Shown: positions 36,005 to 44,585 of the stretch, piece by piece
How the letters are laid out: each line of letters opens with the position of its first letter
Numbering within the stretch: the first letter of the stretch is position 1
Source of the DNA: Pseudomonas fulva
Lineage (GTDB): Bacteria > Pseudomonadota > Gammaproteobacteria > Pseudomonadales > Pseudomonadaceae
Assembly: GCF_015680705.1 (NCBI RefSeq)
Contig: NZ_JADNYP010000003.1
Location: forward strand, 285,490 to 349,489
Reading direction: 5' to 3'
DNA length: 64,000 nt
Notes under the pieces: generated by a model
Told to the model about the DNA's origin: nothing
The model's input: only the letters and a program-made list of their open reading frames with translations
Databases searched by the model: none
Translations under genes and position numbers: made by a program

Positions 36005-38350
36005 ATGCTAGGCCGCATCGCTGTTCGCTCGCGCTGGGCGTGGGTTTGTCTGGCAGGTCTGTCGCTGGCGTTGGCGCTGTTGTGGCTGGCCGACCGGATC
36101 TGGCCGCTGCCGCTTCCCAGCGATGGACTGGCCCGGGTGGTGCTGGCCGAAGACGGCACGCCGTTGTGGCGGTTCGCCGATGCCGAAGGCGTCTGGCGTT
36201 ATCCCGTCAGCCCGGAACAGGTCTCGCCGCTGTACCTGGAGGCTCTATTGAACTACGAGGATCGCTGGTTCTACCAGCATCCGGGTATCAACCCACTGGC
36301 ACTGGCACGCGCGGCCTGGCTGAACCTGCGAGGCGGACGGGTGGTGTCGGGCGGCAGTACCTTGTCGATGCAGGTGGCGCGTCTGCTCGATCCGCATGCC
36401 CGGACCGTGCCAGGCAAGCTGCGCCAAATGTGGCGCACGCTGCAGCTGGAGTGGCATCTGTCCAAGCACCAGATTCTGCAACTGTACCTGAACCGGGCGC
36501 CGTTCGGCGGCACCTTGCAGGGCGTGGCCGCCGCCAGTTGGGCCTACCTGGGCAAGTCGCCCAAGGAACTGACGCCTGCCGAGGCGGCGCTGCTGGCCGT
36601 GCTGCCCCAGGCACCCAGCCGGCTGCGTCCGGACCGCCACGCCGAGCGTGCCCGCCGCGCCCGCGACAAGCTCCTGGAACGCCTTGACCAATACCAGGTG
36701 TGGCCAGCCAGGCGGATTGCCGAAGCACGCGAGGAGCCCTTGCTGCTGGCACCACGCCAGGAACCGGCACTGGCCCCGCTGCTGGCCCGCAGGCTGAACC
36801 GGGCCGATAGCCCACCGCTGATCCGCACCACCATCGACGCGGCCTTGCAGCGTCGCCTCGAAGACCTGCTGCTGAGCTGGCGCGCCCGCCTGCCTGAGCG
36901 CACGTCCGCCGCGCTGCTGGTAGTCGAGGCCAGGACCATGGCGGTGCGTGCCTATCTGGGCTCGCTCGACCTGGACGACGCACGGCGCTTCGGCCACGTC
37001 GACATGGTGCAGGCGCTGCGCTCGCCAGGCTCGACGCTCAAGCCTTTCCTGTACGGCCTGGCGCTGGACGACGGCCTGATCCATTCCGAGTCCCTGCTGC
37101 AGGACGTACCGCGGCGCTATGGCGACTATCGTCCCGGCAATTTCTCCATGGGTTTCAGTGGTCCGGTCTCGGCCAGCTCGGCACTGGCGCTTTCGCTCAA
37201 CCTGCCGGCCGTGCAGCTGCTGGAGGCCTACGGTCCGAAGCGCTTCGCCGCACAGCTGCGAATGGCCGGCTTGCCACTGGCTCTGCCACCGCTGGCCGAG
37301 CCGAACCTGTCATTGATCCTCGGCGGCGCTGGCAGCCGCCTGGAAGACCTGGTCGGAGGCTACGCGGCGCTGGCGCGCGATGGCAATGCCGCCAGGATTC
37401 GCCTGCAGCCCGATGCGCCTTTGCAACAGCGACGCTTGCTGTCGCCGGGTTCGGCCTGGATCGTGCGGCGGATACTGGCCGGGCAGGCTCGCCCAGAGCT
37501 GGACCCGCATGCCGAGCTGGTACAGCGCCCGCCACTGGCCTGGAAGACCGGGACCAGCTACGGCTTCAGGGATGCCTGGTCGATCGGCGTGGGCCCGCGC
37601 TACCTGATCGGGGTATGGATTGGCCGCCCCGATGGCACGCCGGTGGCCGGTCAGTTCGGTTTGGCTTCGGCGGCACCGCTGATGTTGCAGGTGCACGATC
37701 TGCTCAGCAGTCGCGACAGCCAGCGCGGAATCGCCGCGCCGGTGCTGCGCAAGCCGGCAAGCGTGGGCGTGGCGGCGATCTGCTGGCCGCAGGGGCAACC
37801 CCTGGAACGCAGCGACCCGAACTGTCGCCGCCAGCGCTTCGCCTGGACCCTCGACGGCACCACGCCACCTACGCTGCAGGCGGCGGACCAGCCGCTCGGC
37901 CTTGGGTTGACGGAAAGCCTATGGGTCAACGCCAACGGGCTGCGGGTCGAACAAGGCTGTCCCGGCGCCCGGCGTCGCGTGGTCGCGCTGTGGCCGGCGC
38001 CCTTGGAACCCTGGCTGCCGGGTGCCGAACGGCGTGCTTCACGGCTGCCGGCGGTAGATCCGAGCTGTCCACCAGCCAGGCCGAACGTGGCGGCTCCGAT
38101 GTCGATCGTCGGCGTGCGCAACGGGGACCGTCTCCAGCGGCCGAGCGCCAGCAGCGAGCCTTTGCAGCTGCAAGTGTCGGCGCTGGGTGGCAACGGCCAG
38201 CGCTGGTGGTTTCTCGATGGCCGGCCGCTGGGAGAGACACGCAACCAGCAAGCGCTGCCGGTACGCTTCGAGCACGAAGGGCGCTTCGAACTCAGCGTGC
38301 TGGACGATAGCGGCGAAACGGCCCGGGTGGAGTTCCGGGTCGTCGACTGA
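36005..38350 (+). CDS. pbpC: Penicillin-binding protein 1C PbpC
   Basis: A 781-residue bifunctional peptidoglycan synthase anchored by one N-terminal helix (WVCLAGLSLALALLWLA). The glycosyltransferase domain has catalytic E85 in NYEDRWFYQHPG and GGSTLSMQVARLL. The transpeptidase domain has SxxK at S343/K346 (SPGSTLKP), SLN in ALSLNLPA and KTGTS. A C-terminal BiPBP-type domain (about 690-781) ends the protein. All catalytic motifs are intact. PbpC commonly pairs with the alpha-2-macroglobulin lipoprotein, and the pair is thought to repair the wall and trap proteases after envelope breach. ATG 36005 is preceded by GAGGGCAGGC. Confidence 0.95.
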   Translation: MLGRIAVRSRWAWVCLAGLSLALALLWLADRIWPLPLPSDGLARVVLAEDGTPLWRFADAEGVWRYPVSPEQVSPLYLEALLNYEDRWFYQHPGINPLALARAAWLNLRGGRVVSGGSTLSMQVARLLDPHARTVPGKLRQMWRTLQLEWHLSKHQILQLYLNRAPFGGTLQGVAAASWAYLGKSPKELTPAEAALLAVLPQAPSRLRPDRHAERARRARDKLLERLDQYQVWPARRIAEAREEPLLLAPRQEPALAPLLARRLNRADSPPLIRTTIDAALQRRLEDLLLSWRARLPERTSAALLVVEARTMAVRAYLGSLDLDDARRFGHVDMVQALRSPGSTLKPFLYGLALDDGLIHSESLLQDVPRRYGDYRPGNFSMGFSGPVSASSALALSLNLPAVQLLEAYGPKRFAAQLRMAGLPLALPPLAEPNLSLILGGAGSRLEDLVGGYAALARDGNAARIRLQPDAPLQQRRLLSPGSAWIVRRILAGQARPELDPHAELVQRPPLAWKTGTSYGFRDAWSIGVGPRYLIGVWIGRPDGTPVAGQFGLASAAPLMLQVHDLLSSRDSQRGIAAPVLRKPASVGVAAICWPQGQPLERSDPNCRRQRFAWTLDGTTPPTLQAADQPLGLGLTESLWVNANGLRVEQGCPGARRRVVALWPAPLEPWLPGAERRASRLPAVDPSCPPARPNVAAPMSIVGVRNGDRLQRPSASSEPLQLQVSALGGNGQRWWFLDGRPLGETRNQQALPVRFEHEGRFELSVLDDSGETARVEFRVVD

Positions 38351-38364
38351 GGCGCCCGGCAGCC

Positions 38365-39147
38365 TCAGTGGCTGGCCAGGCGGCGATGGATGGGCGATGA
38401 GCCCGGAGCGAGTGCCAGGGCCAGTTGGGTCCTGTTATGCATGTGCGTCAGCCGAAGGACCTGGGAAACGTAGAGCTTGACGGTATTCTCGGTGATGCCC
38501 AGGTCGCAGGCGATCTGGTAGTTGGTCTTGCCCTGGCCGACCAGCCTGGCCACTTCGAGCTGGCGCGGCGAGAGCTTGTCGAAGATCGCGGAGCATTGCT
38601 CGGGGCCGGGTTCCACGGGTGGGTCACCGGCGCGACGGTAGCCGCCCTGACCCCGCGCCCGTTCCAGGTCGTGGTAGAGGTCTTCGACGCAACTGGCCAG
38701 TTCCTGCAGGCGTCGATTCAGGCGACCGAGCTCCTGGAAGCCGCTGCGTCGCTCCAGGATGGCGCGTTCCTGTCGGCCCACGGCCGCCAGCAGTTCCTGG
38801 AAATCCGGCGGGCATTGATAGTAGTCGGCGAAGCCGGCACGCATGGCCTCGAGCACGCGCGCTTCGTTGGCGGCATCGGCCAGCATGATGGCCTCGAAGA
38901 CCCGCTGGCCGCCCCCGACCCGCCTGAGCGCCTGGATCAGCGCGGCGGCGCCTTCATCGGCAGGCTGCAAGGCGCAGATCACCAGCCCGATATGCGGATC
39001 GGCCTGGTACGAGGCGATGCCTTGCGCACTGTCAGCGGCCCGCACGCAGGCGTAGCCGTTGCTTTCGAGAAAACCGGCCAACGCCTCGACCACCCGATGC
39101 CGATCATCGATGATCAGCACTTTCACTTCACTGACGGACTTGCCCAC
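38365..39147 (-). CDS. LuxR-type response regulator with degenerate receiver
   Basis: A 260-residue regulator: N-terminal receiver-like domain (1-125), a coiled linker (LGRLNRRLQELASCVEDLYHD), and a C-terminal LuxR helix-turn-helix (LSPRQLEVARLVGQGKTNYQ). The acidic pair D14-D15 is present, but the position 44 residues on, where the phospho-acceptor aspartate belongs, is Ala59 (VICALQP), and the conserved lysine-proline before the last helix is Cys-Pro. It should therefore not be phosphorylated in the ordinary way. The start is GTG 39147, preceded by GGGAG. It lies 102 bp downstream of a prepilin peptidase gene, recalling pprB-fppA of P. aeruginosa, which control and process Tad/Flp pili. Confidence 0.85.
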   Translation of the reverse strand: MGKSVSEVKVLIIDDRHRVVEALAGFLESNGYACVRAADSAQGIASYQADPHIGLVICALQPADEGAAALIQALRRVGGGQRVFEAIMLADAANEARVLEAMRAGFADYYQCPPDFQELLAAVGRQERAILERRSGFQELGRLNRRLQELASCVEDLYHDLERARGQGGYRRAGDPPVEPGPEQCSAIFDKLSPRQLEVARLVGQGKTNYQIACDLGITENTVKLYVSQVLRLTHMHNRTQLALALAPGSSPIHRRLASH

Positions 39148-39249
39148 ATTCGACTCCCTGTTGAACGGATACTGCTTCCATGCCAGCCGCGCTGTGCAGG
39201 ACATAACCTCAATACAGGAAAAATTACAAGACTGTCGACCAGCGCGCGC

Positions 39250-39756
39250 TCATTGGAGCCACAAGGCCGCCAGCAGAAACCCTGTCAACACGTAGGGCGC
39301 AAAGGGCTGCCGGTCACCCAGCTCCTCGAGCAGGCGCTGCAGGCGCTTTTTCAGCCTGGGGCTGAGCAGGCTCCACAAGCGCCGGCGACCGAGGATCCAC
39401 AGCAGCACGGTCAATCCCGCGCCAATGAAGGTGCCCAGCACGTATTCATGGCTGGTCGCCAAGGCCAGCGCACCGAGCAGCTTGACGTCGCCAGCCGCGA
39501 AGCGACCGAGCAGGTAGCCAGGCAGCGTGAGCAGCATGACGATGGCCAGGCCCCAACCGGCATCGCTGGACTCGGCCCCGAGCCAGGTGCGTCCGGTGCA
39601 GAACAGCCAGGCCAGTGCGCCCGCCGCCACGCCCATGGTCAAGGTATCCGCGATCCTGCGCTGGCGAATGTCCTGTTCGCTGCACAAGGCAAGCCACATC
39701 AAGAGAACAATGCTTTGCATCGACCGATCGCCATCCTGTTCATCGAGCTGATCCAT
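39250..39756 (-). CDS. A24-family prepilin peptidase (CpaA/TadV/FppA type)
   Basis: A 168-residue membrane aspartic protease with several membrane helices. The two catalytic aspartates are visible: SEQDIRQRRI near the N-terminus and the AAGDVKLLGAL motif in the middle (family GxGD). It lacks the N-terminal methyltransferase domain of PilD, as the small Flp/Tad-type enzymes do. No pilin or Tad secretion gene lies in the window. ATG 39756 has AAGG upstream; ATG 39720 (156 residues) is an alternative. It probably shares a transcript with the LuxR-type regulator. Confidence 0.8.
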   Translation of the reverse strand: MDQLDEQDGDRSMQSIVLLMWLALCSEQDIRQRRIADTLTMGVAAGALAWLFCTGRTWLGAESSDAGWGLAIVMLLTLPGYLLGRFAAGDVKLLGALALATSHEYVLGTFIGAGLTVLLWILGRRRLWSLLSPRLKKRLQRLLEELGDRQPFAPYVLTGFLLAALWLQ

Positions 39757-39852
39757 ACCGCCTTGAAGGCTCTCTTTTCAGGGTAGACGGAATCGGCCGA
39801 GCGGGCTCGCAAGGTACGGCAAAATGCACCGCCCGGCCCCGATGGACATGCC

Positions 39853-40413
39853 TCAGCGCGGCGGATAGTTGGCCATCAGCTGGGCAACGGTCTTCTGAAT
39901 GGCGCTGTTGCGCTCCTGCGGACTAGGTGGATAACTGTTCATGATCTGCTCGGCACTGCCGCGCCAGACTAGCTTGCCATCGCGGTCGTCGAACAGGTCG
40001 ACCTGGAGGGTGGCGACCTTGTAGTCCACGCTGCGCGTCTCGTTGTACATCGGCCCGCCCCAATAGCCGCCCCAGTAGCCACCCCAGGCGCCGCCGTAAT
40101 TGGTGGTGATCTGCTGCTGGCGGTCCTCCACCACTAGGTAGGCCCGTACCGTCACGTCAGGCCTGGCACTGCCTTGCACCGGGCGCAGGCCGCGCTGGTC
40201 GAGCTGCCCGGCGACGGCCTGGCGAATACGTTGCTCGGTCAGGTCGCTCTTGATCCGCGGGTCATCCGGTCGGTACTGCAAGGCCGGCTCTCGCCAGGCC
40301 CAGCTGCGGTAAGCCGCGAAATCGCGACTGGCATCGAAATCCTGGGTTACGTTGGTGCCTGCACAGGCGGCAAGCAGCAGGGCAAGCGACAGCAGGACGA
40401 GACGGGGCAACAT
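39853..40413 (-). CDS. DUF4136 lipoprotein
   Basis: A 186-residue lipoprotein with signal peptide and lipobox LLAAC (MLPRLVLLSLALLLAACAG). The mature part matches DUF4136: FAAYRSWAWREPALQY, RIRQAVAGQLDQRGLRP and DVTVRAYLVVEDRQQ. A Gly/Tyr/Trp-rich insert (YGGAWGGYWGGYWGG) lies at about 113-128. Function unknown; likely in the outer membrane. It lies 19 bp behind a second DUF4136 gene and was probably formed by tandem duplication. Confidence 0.88.
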   Translation of the reverse strand: MLPRLVLLSLALLLAACAGTNVTQDFDASRDFAAYRSWAWREPALQYRPDDPRIKSDLTEQRIRQAVAGQLDQRGLRPVQGSARPDVTVRAYLVVEDRQQQITTNYGGAWGGYWGGYWGGPMYNETRSVDYKVATLQVDLFDDRDGKLVWRGSAEQIMNSYPPSPQERNSAIQKTVAQLMANYPPR

Positions 40414-40432
40414 GGTGATTCTCCGATGGTCA

Positions 40433-41074
40433 TCAGCTAGGGGGATAGCCACTGAGGGCCTTGCGCAGCGCCTGGCGCAAGGCCTCTTCACGCTCGCGCG
40501 GCGAGCCGCCATCGCTGCCGCTTTCGGCGCTGGCGCTCCACACCGGCTGGCCACTGCGAGCATCGAACAGCTCGATACGCACCACCATGACGTCGACCGC
40601 ATAGGTACGCACCACTGGCACGCTGCCGTAAGCACCGTAGCCGTGTCGGTAGCCGCCGTAGCCCAGCCCCGCCGAGGGGTAGCCAGCATAGGGATAGCCG
40701 CCGTAGTAGTCGTCATAGTCGCGGACCTGGCGCAAGCGTCGTTCCAGGCGCATGCTCGCGGCGACCAGCAGGTCGGGTTGGCCGTTTCGCGCAGGACGCA
40801 GGCCCTGCTGGTCGAGCGCGTTGCCGACGGCATCGGCCAGCTGGGCCGGATCGCTCGTGGCATTGCCCGTTGGCAACTGGCCGTTGCGCCAGCTCCAGCT
40901 GCGGTAACGGCCATAGTCACGGGGCGTTGCCGGATAGGCACTGGCATCGAAGGTGGCGCTGGCCTGGGGTGGGGCAGGCGGCAACGGCCTGGAGCTGGCG
41001 ACATAGGGGTTGCTGCCCTGGCAAGCGGCCAGGGTCAGGCAGGACACGAACAGGGCGAAGCTTCGGTACACCAT
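40433..41074 (-). CDS. DUF4136 lipoprotein (second copy)
   Basis: A 213-residue lipoprotein with lipobox LAAC at residues 15-18 ([13 protein letters not shown]). It shares with its neighbour the DUF4136 blocks [28 protein letters not shown] and [16 protein letters not shown]. Its Gly/Tyr-rich insert (about 125-150: [18 protein letters not shown]) is longer. It starts 21 bp behind cmoM, so mazG-like, cmoM and both lipoprotein genes form one run. Function unknown. Confidence 0.88.
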   Translation of the reverse strand: MVYRSFALFVSCLTLAACQGSNPYVASSRPLPPAPPQASATFDASAYPATPRDYGRYRSWSWRNGQLPTGNATSDPAQLADAVGNALDQQGLRPARNGQPDLLVAASMRLERRLRQVRDYDDYYGGYPYAGYPSAGLGYGGYRHGYGAYGSVPVVRTYAVDVMVVRIELFDARSGQPVWSASAESGSDGGSPREREEALRQALRKALSGYPPS

Positions 41075-41095
41075 GTGTTCCTCCTGCCGGACAGC

Positions 41096-41845
41096 TCAGC
41101 GAGGCCTGCACATCCAATGCAGGTAGCGCCCCAGCCCGGCGAAGCTCGGATGGCGGCGGTGGGCCAGCTCCATTTCCAGCAGGTCGGCCAGCTCGGTCCT
41201 GGCCTGGAACTCTCGGGGCATGTAGTCGTGGAACACCCGTATGCCGCTTTCGCTTTGGACCTGCCAGAGCGGATCAAGTTGCGCCCTGAGCTCACGGGGA
41301 TCGAGCGGGGTCTGGGGTGTCAGGCTCTGCTTCTCGCCGGCCAGGCTGTTGCTGCGCAACTTGCGCAGATGGCCCTTGAGCAGGTTGCGATAGACCAGGG
41401 CATCACGGTTGTAGAAGGCCAGCGACAACCAGCCGTCGGCGCGGGTCAGCTGGTGCAGCGCCGGCAGGATGGCCTGCGGCTCGGCCAGCCATTCCAGCAC
41501 CGCGTGGCAGAGCACCAGGTCGTAGGGTGGGTCCAGGCGTTCGGCCAGCGCCTGCCAGGGCGCCTGGATGAAGGTCGCCGATTGCCCGGCCTGGTCGAAA
41601 CGCGCACGGGCGCCCTCGAGCATCGGCCCGGCTGGCTCGGCCAAGGTCAGCTCATGGCCCTGGCTGGCCAGCCAGAGCGCCATGTGGCCGAGCCCGGCGC
41701 CGACGTCGAGCACTCGTAGCGGCCGCTGCGCAAGGATTTGCGCAAGGTCCGCCTGCAGCACCGCCAGGCGGATGGCGCCCTTGGCGCCACCGTAGATCTT
41801 CTCGGCGAAACGGCTGGCCAGTTCATCGAAATGCCGGTCGTTCAT
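41096..41845 (-). CDS. cmoM: tRNA 5-carboxymethoxyuridine methyltransferase CmoM
   Basis: CmoM (SmtA) methylates 5-carboxymethoxyuridine at the tRNA wobble position to its methyl ester. The 249-residue protein has the Rossmann SAM motif VLDVGAGLGHMALW and follows E. coli CmoM along its length: FDELASRFAEKIYGGAKG at the start, CHAVLEWLAEP in the middle and VRFHDYMPRE-like GIRVFHDYMPRE plus GRYLHW at the end. ATG 41845 overlaps the stop of the upstream MazG-like gene by 4 bp. Confidence 0.92.
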   Translation of the reverse strand: MNDRHFDELASRFAEKIYGGAKGAIRLAVLQADLAQILAQRPLRVLDVGAGLGHMALWLASQGHELTLAEPAGPMLEGARARFDQAGQSATFIQAPWQALAERLDPPYDLVLCHAVLEWLAEPQAILPALHQLTRADGWLSLAFYNRDALVYRNLLKGHLRKLRSNSLAGEKQSLTPQTPLDPRELRAQLDPLWQVQSESGIRVFHDYMPREFQARTELADLLEMELAHRRHPSFAGLGRYLHWMCRPR

Positions 41846-42147
41846 CGGGCGAAGCGCCTTTCGCTGTCGGCCAGCTTGTCGCGTACCACCTGGTTCATGT
41901 CCAGGCCCAGTTCGCTGCATAGCAACAGCAGGTAGAGCACGATGTCACCTACCTCCTGGCCAGCGTGAGCCAGCATCTGCGGTGGCAGCTGGCGCGACTG
42001 GTCCTCGCTCAGCCACTGGAAGATTTCCACCAGTTCGGCCATCTCGACGCTGGCGGCCATGGCCAGGTTCTTGGGGCTGTGAAAGCCCTGCCAATGGTTG
42101 TCGTCACGGATCTTGTGCAGGCGTTCGGTCAGTTCTTGCAGGTTCAT
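41842..42147 (-). CDS. MazG-like nucleotide pyrophosphohydrolase
   Basis: A 101-residue all-alpha NTP pyrophosphohydrolase of the MazG-like/RS21-C6 group. Metal-binding glutamates are visible in ASVEMAELVEIFQW and EVGDIVLYLLLL (ExxE and ExxD patterns). Such proteins cleave non-canonical or excess dNTPs to NMP and pyrophosphate. It overlaps cmoM by 4 bp; a link between nucleotide clean-up and tRNA modification is not established. Confidence 0.9.
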   Translation of the reverse strand: MNLQELTERLHKIRDDNHWQGFHSPKNLAMAASVEMAELVEIFQWLSEDQSRQLPPQMLAHAGQEVGDIVLYLLLLCSELGLDMNQVVRDKLADSERRFAR

Positions 42148-42232
42148 TGAAAGTCGTTCTTCGAGGCAGGCTCAGACGCATAGCTTCGGCCCCGGACCGG
42201 AGCAAAGCAAGTGCCGCGGCCCGGACGAGCGG

Positions 42233-43114
42233 TTAGCCGGGCCCAGGTCGATCGGGCGCGGCGCCCAGAACCTGCCAGCTGCCCTGCATGTGCAGCGGGC
42301 CGTCATGACCGTCGAGGCGCAGCCGCCCCCCGTCGGCGGTACGCTGCACAGCGAGGATGACTTCGCAAGGCAGGCGGACCGGCTTGTGGAAGTCGACCTG
42401 GACGCTATAGCCATCGACCGGCAGGTGGCTCTGCACCGCGGCCATGGCCATCGCCTTGCTCCACATCCCGTGGGCGATCGCGGTGGGGAAGCCGAACAGG
42501 CGTGCGCTGGGCGTGCTCAGGTGGATGGGGTTGCAGTCACCGCAGACCTTGGCGTAGCGGCGGCCGATGTCAGTGTCGGCGTACCAGCGGGTCAGCTCCG
42601 GTAGCGCCTCGGGCTCGCTGTGTGTCTCGGGCTGGCCGCCGCCATGCAGGTCCAGGCCACGCACCAGCATGCGACTGGTCTCGCGCCAGACCACGCCCAG
42701 GCCGTCTTCGGCCTCGGTAACCAGATCGAAGGTGCCGCCCTTGGCATGGGCCTGGAGGTTTTCGGCATGCACGGAAAAATGCAACGCCTCGATGCCGCCA
42801 AGTGGCCTGGACACCTCGATACGGTTGTGCAGGTGGACAAGGCCCAGCAAGGGGAAGGGAAAGTCCTTGGCGGTAAGCAGTTGCAGGTGCAGCGGGAAGG
42901 CCATGACGTGGGGGTAGGTGCCGGGCAGCCAGCGATCGTCGATGAAATGGCACAGGCGCCGGTAGGCGGCCAGGTTGTCCTGATCCACCCGCAGGTGGCA
43001 GCGCAGACCATGGGCAGGGAGCGCCGTGCCGGTGATTCTGCGCTTGCGCAATGCCCGCAGGTAGAGCAGGGCGCGGTTGTCAGGGCCGTGCAGTTCAAGC
43101 CATTGGCGAGTCAT
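42233..43114 (-). CDS. MaoC-like (R)-specific acyl dehydratase
   Basis: A 293-residue double hot-dog protein. The C-terminal half carries the hydratase-2 motif: IGRRYAKVCGDCNPIHLS, with the catalytic Asp and His, and FPTAIAHGMW. Such enzymes hydrate or dehydrate (R)-3-hydroxyacyl thioesters. It starts 2 bp after the stop of the FabG-like gene, so the reductase and dehydratase act as consecutive steps of one route. The acyl chain length and carrier (CoA or ACP) are unknown. Confidence 0.88.
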   Translation of the reverse strand: MTRQWLELHGPDNRALLYLRALRKRRITGTALPAHGLRCHLRVDQDNLAAYRRLCHFIDDRWLPGTYPHVMAFPLHLQLLTAKDFPFPLLGLVHLHNRIEVSRPLGGIEALHFSVHAENLQAHAKGGTFDLVTEAEDGLGVVWRETSRMLVRGLDLHGGGQPETHSEPEALPELTRWYADTDIGRRYAKVCGDCNPIHLSTPSARLFGFPTAIAHGMWSKAMAMAAVQSHLPVDGYSVQVDFHKPVRLPCEVILAVQRTADGGRLRLDGHDGPLHMQGSWQVLGAAPDRPGPG

Positions 43115-43116
43115 GC

Positions 43117-44469
43117 TCAGGCCCCCATCAAGGCTTGGCCGCAGACGCGCAGGACCTGGCCATTGACGGTGCCTGCACCAGGCTGGGCAAGCCAGGCCAC
43201 CGCTTCGGCGACATCCTGCGCTCGTCCGCCCTGGCCTAGGGACGTCAGGCGCCGGCCAGCCTCACGCAGGCCCATGGGCATGGCAGCGGTCATCCGGGTC
43301 TCGATGAAGCCGGGCGCGACGGCGTTGATGGTGGCACCACGTTCCGCCAGGCGAGGGGCCCAGGCCTGCGCCAGGCCGATCAGGCCGGCCTTGCTGGCGG
43401 CATAGTTGGCCTGGCCGCGGTTGCCGGCGATGCCGCTGACCGATGCCAGCACCACCACCCGAGCGTCGTCGCGCAACGTGCCCGAGTCGAACAGGGCCTG
43501 GGTGAGGGCTTGGGGCGCTTCGAGGTTGATCGCCATGACCGCGTCCCAGTACTCCGGTGTCATGTTCGCCAAGGTCTTGTCCCGGGTGATGCCAGCGTTG
43601 TGCACGAGGATGTCGAGCCCGTCGGGCAGGGCTTGCCGCAGGCGCGTCGAGGCGTCGCCGGCGGCGATGTCCAAGACCAGGGCGCGACCGCCCAGTCGCG
43701 CGGCCAGGGCGTCGAGATCGTCTTGGGCCGCCGGCACATCGAGCAACGTCACCACCGCACCATCGCGGGCCAGCGTTTCGGCGATCGCCGCGCCGATGCC
43801 GCGTGCAGCGCCGGTGACCAGCGCCTGGCGCCCGGACAGCGGACGGGTCCAGTCCTCGACGTGTCGCGCGCAAGGCTGCAGGCGCAGCACCTGGCCGGAA
43901 ACGTAGGCGCTCTTGGGCGACAGGAAGAAGCGCAGGGCGCCTTCGAGCTGGTCTTCGGCCCCGGGGCTGACGTACAGCAGCTGCGCCGTGGCGCCATTGC
44001 GCAGTTCCTTGGCCAGCGAGCGGCTGAAGCCTTCGAGGGCGCGCTGGGCCACGCTGGCCCGCGGTTCGGCCAGGGTTTCCGGTGCGCGGCCAAGGATCGC
44101 CACATGGGCGCAGCGATCGAGACTGCGCAGCAAGGGCTGGAAGAATTCGCGCAACTGCGTGAGCTGGCTGCTGTCGGACAGGTGGCTGGCATCGAATACC
44201 ACGGCCTTTATTCTGGGACCGAGCCCGGCTACCCAGGCAGGCGATTGCAGGGCCTGGCCGGCGAATGCGTAGAGCTGGCTGGTCAGGCGCGGGGCGAGGG
44301 CCTCGACCTGGTTCGCCAGTGGCCCGCCACCCAGCACCAGGGCGCCTTCCACCGGCCGCAGACGGCCTGTGCGCCAGCGCTCCAGCGGCACGGGACGCGG
44401 CAGGCCGAGCGCATCGACCAGGCGGCGGCCGAGGTTGGAGTTGGCAAAGCCGAGATAGCGATCACTCAT
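43117..44469 (-). CDS. High-molecular-weight 3-oxoacyl reductase (FabG4-like)
   Basis: A 450-residue short-chain dehydrogenase, about twice the usual size. The catalytic C-terminal half has RQALVTGAARGIGAAIAET (NAD(P) binding, from about 212), NAG in LVHNAGIT and the Tyr-Lys pair in ANYAASKAGL. The N-terminal half is a degenerate Rossmann domain, as in FabG4 of mycobacteria, which prefers CoA thioesters. ATG 44469 gives MSDRYLGFANSNLG, a typical start. Operon with the MaoC gene; divergent from a thiolase with 116 bp between. Confidence 0.9.
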   Translation of the reverse strand: MSDRYLGFANSNLGRRLVDALGLPRPVPLERWRTGRLRPVEGALVLGGGPLANQVEALAPRLTSQLYAFAGQALQSPAWVAGLGPRIKAVVFDASHLSDSSQLTQLREFFQPLLRSLDRCAHVAILGRAPETLAEPRASVAQRALEGFSRSLAKELRNGATAQLLYVSPGAEDQLEGALRFFLSPKSAYVSGQVLRLQPCARHVEDWTRPLSGRQALVTGAARGIGAAIAETLARDGAVVTLLDVPAAQDDLDALAARLGGRALVLDIAAGDASTRLRQALPDGLDILVHNAGITRDKTLANMTPEYWDAVMAINLEAPQALTQALFDSGTLRDDARVVVLASVSGIAGNRGQANYAASKAGLIGLAQAWAPRLAERGATINAVAPGFIETRMTAAMPMGLREAGRRLTSLGQGGRAQDVAEAVAWLAQPGAGTVNGQVLRVCGQALMGA

Positions 44470-44585
44470 GTGGGTCTCCCTCGAAACAGGCATGCAAGTG
44501 TGGACCATCCATTCGCCGAGGACGTTCGAATAGCAGAAAAACGCCTAGGCTGTACCGATCAAATTGTTTCAGGAGGACTATACGC

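Noticed and set aside
41842..42147. MazG-like gene as part of a toxin-antitoxin module
   Set aside because: It is a stand-alone pyrophosphohydrolase coupled to cmoM; no toxin partner is adjacent.
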